Shown here: piece by piece, positions 25,731 through 34,736 of the stretch
Numbering within the stretch: position 1 is the stretch's first letter
How the letters are laid out: every line of letters begins with the position of its first letter
Source: Saprospira sp. CCB-QB6
GTDB lineage: Bacteria > Bacteroidota > Bacteroidia > Chitinophagales > Saprospiraceae
NCBI RefSeq assembly: GCF_028464065.1
Contig: NZ_CP116808.1
Coordinates: forward strand, 186,001 to 250,000
Direction of reading: 5' to 3'
DNA: 64,000 nucleotides
Program-made: the position numbers and the translations under genes
The notes under the pieces: model-generated
Database searches by the model: none
Told to the model about the DNA's origin: nothing
What the model saw: the letters and a program-made list of their open reading frames with translations, nothing else

Positions 25731-26036
25731 AAAAATAGCTTGCTGAACCTTGGGATAGCACATATCTGCGCAGAAAATAGCCCACTGAACCTTAGGATGG
25801 CACATATCTGCGTAAAAAATAGCCTTCTGAACCTTAGGATGGCACATATCTACCCAAAAAATAGCCCACTAAACCTTAGGATGGCACATATCTACCCAAA
25901 AAATAGCCTCCTGAACCTTAGGATAGCACATATCTACGCAAAAAATAGCCCACTAAACCTTAGGATAGCACATATCTGCCCAAAAAATAGCCCACTAAAC
26001 CTTAGGATAGCACATATCTGCCCAAAAAATAGCCGA
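25731..26036. repeat. 42-bp tandem repeat, seven units
   Basis: Units of the form ctgaaccttaggatggcaca, tatctgcgtaaaaaatagcc plus two bases repeat head to tail with a few substitutions and no spacers. The 42-base period keeps one plus-strand frame open (25740-26060, TTG start), which would read as LNLRMAHIYPKNSP repeats. I see no start signal and treat it as a minisatellite between exbB and the receptor gene. A repetitive peptide cannot be excluded. Confidence 0.85.
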
Positions 26037-26190
26037 AAAGAGATCAACTTAGAAGGCTAAGTTAGTCTAGAATGGCTTACCTACAAAACCTTAACAATTA
26101 CCTCTATCTATTAACGGCGTCTTAATAAAATCTATATGCTTCTTCATAAAGAGCTAAACTCCAGCTAAAGTAGGGCTAAGACTAGAAGCG

Positions 26191-26198
26191 TAGCTTTG
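26191..26198 (+). promoter_or_regulatory. Candidate -7 box (TAnnTTTG) for the TonB-dependent receptor
   Basis: tagctttg fits TAnnTTTG, 30 bases before the preferred ATG at 26229. No clear -33 element. Confidence 0.4.
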
Positions 26199-26228
26199 CA
26201 GCAGATTTTTCACCAAATATTATCTTTC

Positions 26229-28889
26229 ATGAGACATCTTTATGTATTGCTTTTGAGCCTTTGGGCTAGCCTATCTTTTGGACAAGGCGAAGTGACTGGC
26301 CTACTTGTCGACCTTAATACGGAGCAGCCGCTTATTTCGGCTTCTGTCTTTGTAAAAGGAACGGCCAAGGGAACCGTAACTGATTTTGACGGCTATTTTC
26401 GCCTTAGTGGCTTGAGTGAAGGACCAAAGATTTTGGTCTTTTCTTATTTGGGCTATGAGACTATGGAAAAAGAAGTGGAAATTAAGGCTGGGGCACCTTT
26501 AGAACTAGGCAGAATTGAGCTTACCCCCTCAGCAGTTGGTGTAGACGAGGTAAATGTAATTGCTTCTGTGGCCATTGACCGTAAAACGCCTGTTGCGGTT
26601 TCTTCTGTCAATGCAGATTATATTGAAGATAAGCTGGGTAACCAAGAGTTTCCAGAAATTTTGCGCAACACCCCCTCTATTTATGCGACAAAATCTGGTG
26701 GAGGCTGGGGAGATTCTCGCATCAATGTTCGTGGATTTGATCAGCGCAATACGGCTGTACTCATCAATGGAATCCCCGTTAATGATATGGAAAATGGCTG
26801 GGTCTATTGGTCAAACTGGGCCGGCCTGAGCGAAGTAACCCGCCAAATGCAAGTGCAGCGCGGTTTGGGCGCCTCTCGTTTGGCTATTTCTTCTGTAGGG
26901 GGAACCATCAATATTATTACGAGAACGACAGATCAGAAAAAAGGCGGTAGCTTTACCTCTATGCTTGGTAATGATGGCTATTTCCGCAATGCGCTTACGC
27001 TGTCTACTGGGCGTTTGAAAGGCGGTTGGGCCGTTACGGTTTCTGGCGCCTATACACAAGGAAATGGATATATTGATGGAACTAGCTTTTTGGGCGGTTC
27101 TTACTTTGCTTCGATTGCCAAAGAATTTGGCGAAAAGCACCAACTCGTTTTCACGGCTATTGGCGCAGCTCAAAGCCATGGTCAACGCAGCTTCCGCGAA
27201 AGCCTGGCTACTTACGACTCTATCCGCGATTATCGCTATAACTCAGACTGGGGCTACCTAGACGGCAAAGAATACAATATGCGCCGCAACTTTTACCATA
27301 AACCCCAAATGGCGCTCAATCACTATTGGACTATCAACGAGAAGCTCTTCCTCTCTACTTCTGCCTACTATTCGGTGGGCCGCGGCGGTGGAACTGGCGA
27401 CCGTGGAAGCATTGGCGGCCGCGCAAGCTGGGGCTACCGAGATGATCAAGGCCTCATCCGCATGGATGATATTGTAGCTTGGAACCAAGGAACTGATAAT
27501 ATCAACGGCTTTCCTAGCAGCGGAAAATATCAGGTGGCTGGGCTAGGATCTGTGGCTGGAGAAAATGATGGCCTAATTCGCCGTACCTCTGTCAACTCAC
27601 ACAACTGGGCAGGCCTACTCTCTAACCTAACCTATACAATCAATGAGAACTTTACGGCCTCTGGAGGAATTGACCTACGCTACTACAAAGGTATCCACTA
27701 CCGCGAAATCAATGACCTCTTAGGCAATGATTATTGGTTAGATTCTAGAGATATTAATGCGCAATCAGATGCTGTTGACCTCAATGGAGATGGCCAAATT
27801 GACAGCAAAGAAACAGGGGCCTTGAAAAAAGAAGGCGACAAAATCCAATACTATAATGATGGTATTGTTGGCTGGCAAGGCGTTTTTGGCCAAGTAGAAT
27901 ATGACAACCAAAACGGACTTACGGCCTTTTTCTCTGGCGCACTCTCCAATACCTCTTATAAAAGAGTAGATTACTTCCAATACGAAGAAGGCAATCAAGA
28001 AAGCGATAGCTACAATTTCCTTGGCTATACGGCCAAAGGTGGCGCCAACTACAATATCAACGAACAACATAATGTCTTTGCCAATATTGGCTACTTCTCT
28101 AGAGCTCCTATTTTTGATGTGGTTTTCCCCAACTACAACAATGACGCTAATGAAGAAGCCAAAAATGAAAAAACCTTTGGCGCTGAAATTGGCTACGGTC
28201 TCCGCCTCCAAAAAGTAATGGCCAATGTCAATCTATACCACACTCGCTGGATGGACAAGTCCTTTATCCGCGGCTACCAAGATAGCCAAGGCGATAATTT
28301 CACCGCTAACCTCACTGGCCTCAATGCCGTTCACCAAGGCATCGAGATTGATGGTAGCGCTCGCCTAGCCAAAGACCTCAACCTTACTTTTATGGCCTCT
28401 TTTGGTGACTGGCAATGGACCAATAATGTAGATGCCCTCATCAGCGATGATAACAATGTTGTTATTGACACCGCTTTTGTCTATGCTAAAGGTCTCAAAG
28501 TTGGCGATGCCGCCCAAACGACTATGAGCCTCGGTCTAGACTACAAACTCCCCTTTGGCCTACAACTAGACGCCAACTATTATTATGCGGCCAACCTCTA
28601 CGCCAACTTCGATCCTATCGACTATAACAGCGCAGCAGCAGAAGGCCGTCAAGCCCTTAAATTGCCTAGCTATGGCCTAGTTAACGGGGGACTCAGCTAC
28701 CGCTTTGCCTTCAATAAAGTAGCGCTAAAGCTTCGCGCCAATGTTAATAATATCCTAGATACTAAATATGTAGCTGAAGCCGACAATTACTATAGCGCCA
28801 ACCTTAGCAACGAACAATTGCTCAATGCCGCTACCGGTTTCTATGGCTTTGGCCGTACTTGGAATGTCTCTTTGAAACTAGAGTTCTAA
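26229..28889 (+). CDS. TonB-dependent outer-membrane receptor
   Basis: 886 residues from the ATG at 26229, chosen because MRHLYVLLLSLWASLSFGQG is a proper signal peptide; the ATG at 26196 adds 11 residues that spoil it. A CarboxypepD_reg-like domain follows (about 20-105, GTVTDFDGYFRLSGLSEG), then a plug domain (TPVAVSSVNADYIEDKLGNQ; INVRGFDQRNTAVLINGIPV; GLGASRLAISSVGGTINIIT), then a barrel ending in F (WNVSLKLEF). An EF-hand-like loop DLNGDGQIDSKE lies near residue 520 in an extracellular-type stretch. The substrate is unknown. The divergent TonB cluster upstream would energise it. Confidence 0.93.
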   Translation: MRHLYVLLLSLWASLSFGQGEVTGLLVDLNTEQPLISASVFVKGTAKGTVTDFDGYFRLSGLSEGPKILVFSYLGYETMEKEVEIKAGAPLELGRIELTPSAVGVDEVNVIASVAIDRKTPVAVSSVNADYIEDKLGNQEFPEILRNTPSIYATKSGGGWGDSRINVRGFDQRNTAVLINGIPVNDMENGWVYWSNWAGLSEVTRQMQVQRGLGASRLAISSVGGTINIITRTTDQKKGGSFTSMLGNDGYFRNALTLSTGRLKGGWAVTVSGAYTQGNGYIDGTSFLGGSYFASIAKEFGEKHQLVFTAIGAAQSHGQRSFRESLATYDSIRDYRYNSDWGYLDGKEYNMRRNFYHKPQMALNHYWTINEKLFLSTSAYYSVGRGGGTGDRGSIGGRASWGYRDDQGLIRMDDIVAWNQGTDNINGFPSSGKYQVAGLGSVAGENDGLIRRTSVNSHNWAGLLSNLTYTINENFTASGGIDLRYYKGIHYREINDLLGNDYWLDSRDINAQSDAVDLNGDGQIDSKETGALKKEGDKIQYYNDGIVGWQGVFGQVEYDNQNGLTAFFSGALSNTSYKRVDYFQYEEGNQESDSYNFLGYTAKGGANYNINEQHNVFANIGYFSRAPIFDVVFPNYNNDANEEAKNEKTFGAEIGYGLRLQKVMANVNLYHTRWMDKSFIRGYQDSQGDNFTANLTGLNAVHQGIEIDGSARLAKDLNLTFMASFGDWQWTNNVDALISDDNNVVIDTAFVYAKGLKVGDAAQTTMSLGLDYKLPFGLQLDANYYYAANLYANFDPIDYNSAAAEGRQALKLPSYGLVNGGLSYRFAFNKVALKLRANVNNILDTKYVAEADNYYSANLSNEQLLNAATGFYGFGRTWNVSLKLEF

Positions 28890-28918
28890 GCCACATCCAT
28901 ACTTAGTTTTCAAACTTT

Positions 28919-28954
28919 TAGCCCTAGTAGTTTTAACTACTGGGGCTTTTTTTT
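28919..28954 (+). terminator. Terminator after the TonB-dependent receptor
   Basis: Stem agccctagtag / ctactggggct with loop ttttaa, followed by eight T, 30 bases after the stop. The loop repeats the TTTYAA core of the palindrome family. Confidence 0.85.
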
Positions 28955-29116
28955 GGGGCCTGCCGCCTTCGGCGGCCGGGCCCTTACAGGGCTCGCAGGT
29001 CTGCTCGGCCCTGCGCCAGCAAGCTGGCTGGGTCTGCCGCTGCGCGGCCCCCTTGCAGGCCCCTAGGCCAAGTCGCTTCGCTCCTTTGCGGCGGCTTCGC
29101 CGCCTGTTAGCCGTGG
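28954..29116 (-). repeat. GC-rich interspersed repeat, copy 12
   Basis: Reads tttggggcctgccgccttcg, cgcaggtctgctcggccctg, the slot hairpin gccagc aa gctggc and gcaggcccctaggcc. Its slot equals that of copy 4. Confidence 0.85.
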
Positions 29117-29442
29117 CTGCAGGTTAAAACCAGCAGCCATACAACAACCCCATTCTACATCTATAGTGCGGAGAGGATTAAAATCCTCTACCGCTTTGAA
29201 CAAGGATTATTTTTTCTTCGGTTGTTTGATTTTGCTTTTGTCTCCCCCATAAATTTCATAGGAACCCTAGGGCCAAGGCCCTAGGCTATCGAAAAAATCG
29301 TCATCCCCTCATTCGAGGGGATTTCCTGTTCCACTAGACTCCATCAGCAAAGAAGGGCTAAAATGTTTATTTATGGAGGGTTTCAACCCTCCATTGAACA
29401 CAAAAATGCATTCGTTAATTGGCTGTAGGTTTCAACCTACAG
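29117..29442. repeat. Composite repeat R1, copy C
   Basis: Starts with a gctgcaggttaaaaccagc-type palindrome (29117-29137). It then matches R1 copy B: agaggattaaaatcctct (29172-29189), the ccctagggccaaggcc block, tggagggtttcaaccctcca (29374-29393) and ctgtaggtttcaacctacag (29423-29442). Confidence 0.85.
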
Positions 29443-29637
29443 GCCCATATAGCAGGCCCCTAGGGCCGCAGGCCACAACAAGCCCTTTAGGGCGCAGTTC
29501 GACGACCAACGGGAGTAACCGATGTGCAGGGGGTGGCCGTAGGCCAGACCAAGGCGGCAAAGCCGCCGCAGGGCCGAGCGAACAGCGAGCCCCGAAACGT
29601 AGCGCCGCAAGGCGAAGCCGCAGCGGAGGCCCCAAAA
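29443..29637 (+). repeat. GC-rich interspersed repeat, copy 13
   Basis: Contains the 'ccctttag' module (29475-29521), gatgtgcagggggtggccgt, the slot hairpin ggcggc aaa gccgcc (29553-29567), and gggccgagcgaacagcgagc, ending gcggaggccccaaaa. Confidence 0.85.
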
Positions 29638-29703
29638 ATTTATCCCAATAAGCTATTTTTCTACTAGTTAGTGCTTGCTACAAAAAACTATAGCGAAAAA
29701 CGA

Positions 29704-30084
29704 CTAATCTTCACTCCAAATTTGATTTAGCTCATCTAATGTCTTTACTCCATGAGTAAACCGAACTTTTAAGTCTGAAAATGAAAATTTTAATTCAGGA
29801 CAGGCACAACGAGGCAGCATAATAAGAGTAATGGTCACTTCTATCCTTTCAGTCGAAGGAATAGGTTTGAAATCAACATCACTAATCTCACAGTCATCCC
29901 ATTCCTCAATTTCATCTACACTAATATTTTTAACTTTAGAAAACTGAATGACTAATTTTGGTCTATCACAGCAAGACTCTACTTCAACTTCGATCCATTT
30001 ATTCCTAAAATCAATCGTAAAATTTGAAAAAACAGCATCGTGAAATTCTACATCTCGTAAGTCTTCTACAGTTACATTTTCCAT
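29704..30084 (-). CDS. Hypothetical protein, immunity-like pattern
   Basis: 126 residues, soluble, acidic. FHDAVFSNFTIDFRNKWIEV resembles the H-D-A-x-x-x-x-x-x-x-D-F start shared by several small immunity-type families (Imm50/YxiG-like), but I cannot assign a family. It has two cysteine pairs (ESCCDRPK and PRCACPEL). First gene of a second accessory island of small minus-strand genes between repeats. Function unknown. Confidence 0.6.
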   Translation of the reverse strand: MENVTVEDLRDVEFHDAVFSNFTIDFRNKWIEVEVESCCDRPKLVIQFSKVKNISVDEIEEWDDCEISDVDFKPIPSTERIEVTITLIMLPRCACPELKFSFSDLKVRFTHGVKTLDELNQIWSED

Positions 30085-30154
30085 AGTTTTTAAAAATTTA
30101 TTACTTAAATAAGTAGTTATATAATCCCACTGTCCCCCAGCCTTACCACATCCC

Positions 30155-30275
30155 CTAAAAACCAGCTAATTACAAAAAACCTTGCGAATTAGGCATAAAA
30201 AAAGGGACAAGCCCTTTAGGGCGTCTTTGATGACCGAAGGGAATAACCGTAGCGCCCGCCGAAGGCGGGAGGCCC
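30155..30275. repeat. IS903-like end remnant and 'ccctttag' module
   Basis: Bases 30155-30215 (aaaaccagctaattacaaaa, ccttgcgaattaggcataaa, gggacaagccc) nearly equal the subterminal region of the IS copies (58447-58508) but lack the terminal inverted repeat. They run into gccctttagggcgtctttga and ggcgggaggcccc. A more worn version lies near 30826-30916. Confidence 0.65.
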
Positions 30276-30324
30276 CAACTGCAAATCAATTTAGATAGGG
30301 CTACTAGTACAAATGAACGTCTAT

Positions 30325-30753
30325 TTACCTAAATATATAAAAAGCATGACGCGATAATTTTGTCTTGCAACTTGGACAAGGTTTTTCACTTTTTGGAATT
30401 TCATAATTCTTTGCTCCTATATAAGCATCCAGGACAGAAGGATTTCCTATCAAACCCTCCCAACCGCAATGAGAGCATGAGATATTTTCAAGATAAATTC
30501 GCTGAAGTTTTCCATTGACCTCAACTAGATTATATGGCCCCCATCTATTTCCCAATTTACCAAACGCAAAATATAAGTTTAGAATGCTGCCGTATTCTAT
30601 TATTTTACTCACAAAAATTCGCCGCAATAGAGGATTAAACTCGTCTAAATAAAATTCTGAGTTCTCTACCACTTGTGCTAAAAAAGTTTTTTTTATAATA
30701 AAAAGCTCCTGATTATCAACTTCTTTTATCTCTAAATATTCTAAAGGAATCAT
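30325..30753 (-). CDS. Zinc-ribbon hypothetical protein
   Basis: 142 residues. The C-terminal part holds two CxxC pairs (ISCSHCGWEGLIG near residue 90 and KPCPSCKTKLSRHAF near 127), which would bind one zinc ion. The N-terminal 80 residues are unrecognised (FLAQVVENSEFYLDEFNPLL, YGSILNLYFAFGKLGNRWGP). No signal peptide. It resembles small immunity or adaptor proteins by size and context only. Confidence 0.65.
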   Translation of the reverse strand: MIPLEYLEIKEVDNQELFIIKKTFLAQVVENSEFYLDEFNPLLRRIFVSKIIEYGSILNLYFAFGKLGNRWGPYNLVEVNGKLQRIYLENISCSHCGWEGLIGNPSVLDAYIGAKNYEIPKSEKPCPSCKTKLSRHAFYIFR

Positions 30754-30964
30754 ATATTAGGTTTTATGGATTTATTATTTTAGCTTTTATTCCACTCGGT
30801 CTTACTACACAAACAACTTCATATAAAGTCAGTTAATTACAAAAAAATCAGATTAGGCACACAAGCCCTTTAGGGCGTATTTGATGACATTCTAGCGCCC
30901 GCCGAAGGCGGGAGGCCTACTTCCTTTCTAAATAAATGTTTTGAATAATTCTTCTCCTTGGGGG

Positions 30965-32054
30965 GGCCTTGTTGTATAAATCGTAACTTACTGATTAGTA
31001 ACAACTTCCAACTTGACAGCATTAAGCTCATTTAAAATTTGAATACGCATCAGGACTTCTTGCTTCTGCATTTTAAAGCTGAGCGAAGAGAGCCGTTCAG
31101 AGAAAAAGTGCTTGAGTCGCATCATTGCAGTTTCGCTTAAATTTCGACGATGATAGCCTAAATCTTGTTTCCAAGCAGTAGCTCCCAACTCCCAGATATA
31201 TAAAATATCATCATTGCGATAACTGTCAACCAGCTCTCCATCTTTTCCTTTTTTTAGGCGAGCATTTTTACGTGGGGGAATAAACGGTACCGCTCCAGCC
31301 TTACAAATTGCTTCCCGACATTTTATTTGGTCATAGGCGCCATCTGCATAAACTTGGCGGATATTCAAGGATTTCATTTTTTTCATCATTTTGGGGAGTT
31401 GAGAAGCATCGGTTTTTCGCTCTGTGGTAATCTCTACAGATAATATTTCTCCTGTTTTATCATCCACTGCTAAATGTACTTTAATCCAGCTAGAGCGCTG
31501 CTTTTCCAAGTATTTTTTTCTTAACCATTCTCCCTGTCCTTTTGTTTTTAGTCCTGTACTATCTATTGCTACCGATCTTTCTTTAGTCCTCTTTTTAGAC
31601 TTAATATTCAGTTTTAGTTTCTTGACTCTACGATATATTTGAGTAAAAGATATGGGCTTAGCATCCAAATTATATTTGGAAATAACGCATTTTAGAATAC
31701 CTTCTAATTGTCGATATCCAAAAGAAAAAAGCACTTTTAAACGGAATAAATAGCGAATAAATTCATCAGAAATTGTTTTAGGTCTGCCGCGTTTTGAAGG
31801 CTTAGCTATGAGGTTTTTGCTTGCCAAAGGCGGGAACCAAACATTAAAAAGAAACTTACCTTGGGCCGTATAAAATCTGTTGGTTAGTGCGTAATTCTGT
31901 ATGTTTTTTTTAGATTTGTCATGGGACAGCTCGAGGTTTTATTGTTCGTCGAAAAAACTTAAATCTACGGGGCTTGTCCCTTTTTTTATGCCTAATTCGC
32001 AAGGTTTTTTGTAATTAGCTGGTTTTTAATTTATTAGATTTATGCAACAAGGCC
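30965..32054 (-). mobile_element. IS903-like insertion sequence (IS5 family), copy 1
   Basis: 1090 bases bounded by 18-bp terminal inverted repeats (ggccttgttgtataaatc at 30965-30982 and gatttatgcaacaaggcc at 32037-32054, one mismatch). It is flanked by a 9-bp target duplication, ccttggggg, at 30956-30964 and 32055-32063. The repeats closely resemble the published IS903 end, and a 9-bp duplication is typical of that IS5 subgroup. It carries one transposase gene. Copy 2 lies at 58423-59511. The insertion cut the 3' end of the gene now ending at 32040. Confidence 0.93.
30988..31827 (-). CDS. IS5-family DDE transposase
   Basis: 279 residues from a TTG at 31827. The frame stays open further upstream and encodes family-like sequence (ALTNRFYTAQGKFLFNVWF) with no ATG. 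An ATG at 31922 starts MTNLKK in the other frame and meets a run of eight A, where a -1 slip would join the frames. The DDE core is visible: VAIDSTGLKTKGQGEW, the second Asp in VYADGAYDQIK, and the late Glu region in LGYHRRNLSETAMMRLKHFF. The catalytic frame is intact, so this copy may be active. Confidence 0.9.
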   Translation of the reverse strand: MASKNLIAKPSKRGRPKTISDEFIRYLFRLKVLFSFGYRQLEGILKCVISKYNLDAKPISFTQIYRRVKKLKLNIKSKKRTKERSVAIDSTGLKTKGQGEWLRKKYLEKQRSSWIKVHLAVDDKTGEILSVEITTERKTDASQLPKMMKKMKSLNIRQVYADGAYDQIKCREAICKAGAVPFIPPRKNARLKKGKDGELVDSYRNDDILYIWELGATAWKQDLGYHRRNLSETAMMRLKHFFSERLSSLSFKMQKQEVLMRIQILNELNAVKLEVVTNQ

Positions 32055-32453
32055 CCTTGGGGGATGATACCAACAAAAATAATCTTTATAATTATCCTTT
32101 TCCACCCTTATTATAATATAATTAGTATAATCTATACTCACAGAATAATACCCACGATGATCTGTTTTCAAATAAAAAGTATCTGCGCCCTGATAGGAAT
32201 CATAATTTTGAGTACCTCTATCTGACATAAATCGGTCACTATAAATGACTACAGCGGTATTAGTCAAGCGCTGATTTGTGTTTTCATCCATAACAATCCC
32301 CTCGACTTTCACATTTCTTTGATCCACATTAGAAATAATAGCCAATACTACATAGGCAACAAAAAGCGCCACTGCCAAGCAGGAAAATAGCAGGCTGTAT
32401 AAGAACCAACGAATAAATTTGAGGATCTTTTTTTTCTTGGCTGCTGGACTCAT
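32040..32453 (-). pseudogene. CarboxypepD_reg-like membrane protein, 3' end cut by IS
   Basis: The ATG at 32453 (MSPAAKKKKILKFIRW) matches the paralogue at 32991-33425 and is preferred over 32525. A membrane segment (about 15-40) is followed by a small beta domain (VKVEGIVMDENTNQRLTNTA, TDHRGYYSVSIDYTNYII) of the CarboxypepD-regulatory type. The IS adds GLVA and a stop after HPPR. Removing the IS and one target copy restores PPRRRIIQNIYLERK and a stop at 30917, which matches the end of the paralogue. The product is therefore truncated by about 13 residues and may still fold. Confidence 0.85.
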
Positions 32454-32589
32454 AGGGTTTCTTTGCATTTCAATAGGGGTAATGCCGCAAGCTAAAGAAT
32501 TTGTTGCAGCTATCCGCTTTGCCAAAATAGATTTTTTAATCGCAATAAAGCCAAAGTGGGCAACTAGCTGACTGCAAAATATCTTAATC

Positions 32590-32946
32590 CTAAAGCGCCC
32601 CCAAAAGTAAATAGCTACTTACAGAAGACTCCTCATCCCAAGAGTTTACAGTTTTCATTTCTACCAACTGCTTAGGCAATTGGTTATCTGTTTCTAAAAC
32701 AGCTATTGTTTTCCATCCTTGAGGGATCAAATCAGACTCTTTCCCAAATTGTTGAGTGACAAACCTAAGAAATAATGATACCTCAATAGATTCTTGCCCA
32801 ATAATCATATACTTAAATTCATGACCTACTAGAACATCTTCTTCTGAATAACTTAGGAACAAAGCTATTTCGTTAGCCTGCAGTGACAACCCTAAATTGC
32901 GTCTTACTGTAGCTGATACAACTCCTTTTATAGCAATTCTAGACAT
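32590..32946 (-). CDS. Hypothetical protein
   Basis: 118 residues, no signal peptide or membrane segment; family not recognised (MSRIAIKGVVSATVRRNLGL; FLSYSEEDVLVGHEFKYMII; SLFLRFVTQQFGKESDLIPQ). It lies between the two CarboxypepD_reg-like paralogues and shares their direction, so all three are probably one transcript. Function unknown. Confidence 0.6.
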   Translation of the reverse strand: MSRIAIKGVVSATVRRNLGLSLQANEIALFLSYSEEDVLVGHEFKYMIIGQESIEVSLFLRFVTQQFGKESDLIPQGWKTIAVLETDNQLPKQLVEMKTVNSWDEESSVSSYLLLGAL

Positions 32947-32990
32947 TTAGATAGCTTTTTTTAGGGCTACTATTTCATATAAAAAGCAAG

Positions 32991-33425
32991 CTACTTCCTT
33001 TCTAAATAAATATTTTGAATAATTCTTTTTCTCAGAGGAGGATAATATACTTTTCTTCTATACTTCTCTCCTCCTACCCTTATGGTAACAGCACAACTAT
33101 AATCTATACTCACGGAATAATACCCACGATGATCTGTTTGTAAATATAATGTATCAAAGCCCTGACAAGAATCATAATTTTGAGTGCCTCTATCTGACAT
33201 AAATCGCTCACTATAAATAATTACAGAGGTATTAGCCAAGCGCTGATTTGTGTTTTCATCCATAACAATCCCCTCGACTTTCACATTTCTTTGATCCACA
33301 TTAGAAATAATAGCCAATACTACATAGGCAACAAAAAGCGCCACTGCCAAGCAGGAAAATAGCAGGCTGTATAAGAAGCAGCGAATAAATTTGATGATCT
33401 TTTTTTTCTTGGCTAGTGGACTCAT
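32991..33425 (-). CDS. Membrane protein with CarboxypepD_reg-like domain
   Basis: 144 residues, intact paralogue of the IS-interrupted gene. An N-terminal basic stretch (MSPLAKKKKIIKFIRC) and one membrane segment are followed by a periplasmic domain with VEGIVMDENTNQRLANTSVI and TDHRGYYSVSIDYS, the pattern of carboxypeptidase-regulatory/CnaB-like sandwich domains. Residues 15-70 are almost identical in both paralogues while the last 40 differ, as with the pair at 4586-5591. Function unknown. Confidence 0.72.
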   Translation of the reverse strand: MSPLAKKKKIIKFIRCFLYSLLFSCLAVALFVAYVVLAIISNVDQRNVKVEGIVMDENTNQRLANTSVIIYSERFMSDRGTQNYDSCQGFDTLYLQTDHRGYYSVSIDYSCAVTIRVGGEKYRRKVYYPPLRKRIIQNIYLERK

Positions 33426-33446
33426 GGGTTTCTTTGCGAAATGGCT

Positions 33447-33863
33447 TTACTTACTTTTATCAACCGCATGCTGATATCCCAAAGCCACATTCATTAAAAA
33501 TAGTGCTGGCAATAAATAATACCCTAAGAGCTCAATAGCCTCCCATAGGTCTTTTCCCATAAAAAAATAGGAAATTCCAGCTGCGGCAACTACTGAAAAC
33601 AATAAAATTATCCCATTTATTGAGAGGACAGTCAATTTGCGCTGCCATAATAATAAAATAGCGACTATTGGAATATAAGCAAAGAGGGCGGCCACTACGC
33701 CAAATACCAAAAAGTAGTACAAAACGGTCTGCCATTCCAAATCAAAATTGCTTTCTCGGCAAAAGCATAAGGTATACATTAAACTACTAATACCCCAAGC
33801 TAAAAAGCTAATTAGCGAGATCGGCGGCCTACTCAACATAGTTGCTATTTCTAAAAGTCCCAA
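33447..33863 (-). CDS. Four-TM hypothetical membrane protein
   Basis: 138 residues with four hydrophobic segments (about 13-33, 45-70, 75-97 and 108-128). No motif recognised. It lies 21 bases upstream of the CarboxypepD_reg-like gene in the same direction. The gap to the acidic-protein gene above is only 18 bases. Confidence 0.65.
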   Translation of the reverse strand: MGLLEIATMLSRPPISLISFLAWGISSLMYTLCFCRESNFDLEWQTVLYYFLVFGVVAALFAYIPIVAILLLWQRKLTVLSINGIILLFSVVAAAGISYFFMGKDLWEAIELLGYYLLPALFLMNVALGYQHAVDKSK

Positions 33864-33881
33864 TCAATAAAAAAGAGAGCA

Positions 33882-34736
33882 CTACAAATTCGGCAAACGC
33901 TTCCGAATCTGCTCAATAAATTCTTCATTTTCATGGGCAGCAGAGTCAGCGGATACATCATCTGCAAAGTCTTCATCATCTTTGTCGGTCAGGCCCAATT
34001 CTTTGAAGATGAGGCCCGCATTATAAGACTCTTTGCTATCTGCCGAGTGGAAGTTGCGCAATAGCTGTTGGGCCACTAACTCTTTGCGATACTCGAGATT
34101 TTGGTCAATTTCATAGGCCAAATCGAGTTTAGGATCTTCTTTTGAACTTTGTCCCTTGGCAAAAATGGCCGCAAAATCTCTACTGCGATGCATATTAGAG
34201 CCCAAAAAGTCTTTGCTTTGGGCATTCATCTGTAGTTGTAGTTCTTCCTTGCGCAATCGCCGATCGACCAAAATACTATCTTCTGGCAAGCCCAAATCTT
34301 CGGCCTCCAAGGGGTCTTCATCCATAGTAGGGTCTCGGCCCTCTTCGGGGACGGGGGCCAAGCGACCTTTGGCCGTGGTTTTTCGACTTTCCCGTTCCTC
34401 CGCCAAGGCTTCCGTTAAATGCAAGGGATCTTCTTGAATATCCTCCATCTCCTCCGCCAAATCTTCCGTTAAATCGCCCTCCTCTTCTAGCTCATCCTCC
34501 TCTCCTTCTAACTCTATTTCTAGTGGTTCTTCTTCTTCGGCTTCTACATCAGTTGTTGGCTCCTCTTCGGCTTCTTCTGTAGGCAAAAGTTGTTGCTCTA
34601 ATTTAGCCATAGCTCGATTGACAGAAACAAGTTCATCTTCTTCCATCAAGCCTTTTTGACTTTCTTGATTAACAGGGCTGAGCTGCTCTTCTTCCTCTTC
34701 CTCCTGATATATTTTGCTAAATTTCTTCTTATACAT
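33882..34736 (-). CDS. Glu-rich acidic hypothetical protein
   Basis: 284 residues. After MYKKKFSKIYQ the protein holds several poly-Glu runs and is extremely acidic over residues 10-125, probably disordered. The C-terminal half is more ordered (RRLRKEELQLQMNAQSKDFL, LAYEIDQNLEYRKELVAQQL, GLIFKELGLTDKDDEDFADD). No membrane segment or known domain. A GC-rich repeat lies upstream. Possibly a scaffold or nucleic-acid mimic, but that is a guess. Confidence 0.65.
   Translation of the reverse strand: MYKKKFSKIYQEEEEEEQLSPVNQESQKGLMEEDELVSVNRAMAKLEQQLLPTEEAEEEPTTDVEAEEEEPLEIELEGEEDELEEEGDLTEDLAEEMEDIQEDPLHLTEALAEERESRKTTAKGRLAPVPEEGRDPTMDEDPLEAEDLGLPEDSILVDRRLRKEELQLQMNAQSKDFLGSNMHRSRDFAAIFAKGQSSKEDPKLDLAYEIDQNLEYRKELVAQQLLRNFHSADSKESYNAGLIFKELGLTDKDDEDFADDVSADSAAHENEEFIEQIRKRLPNL

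Noticed and set aside
25731-26036. 42-bp repeats as a CRISPR array
   Set aside because: Units are contiguous with no unique spacers.
25740-26060. 106-residue protein with 14-residue repeats
   Set aside because: TTG start, no upstream signals, and the frame is kept only because 42 is a multiple of three. Kept as a repeat, with the doubt noted.
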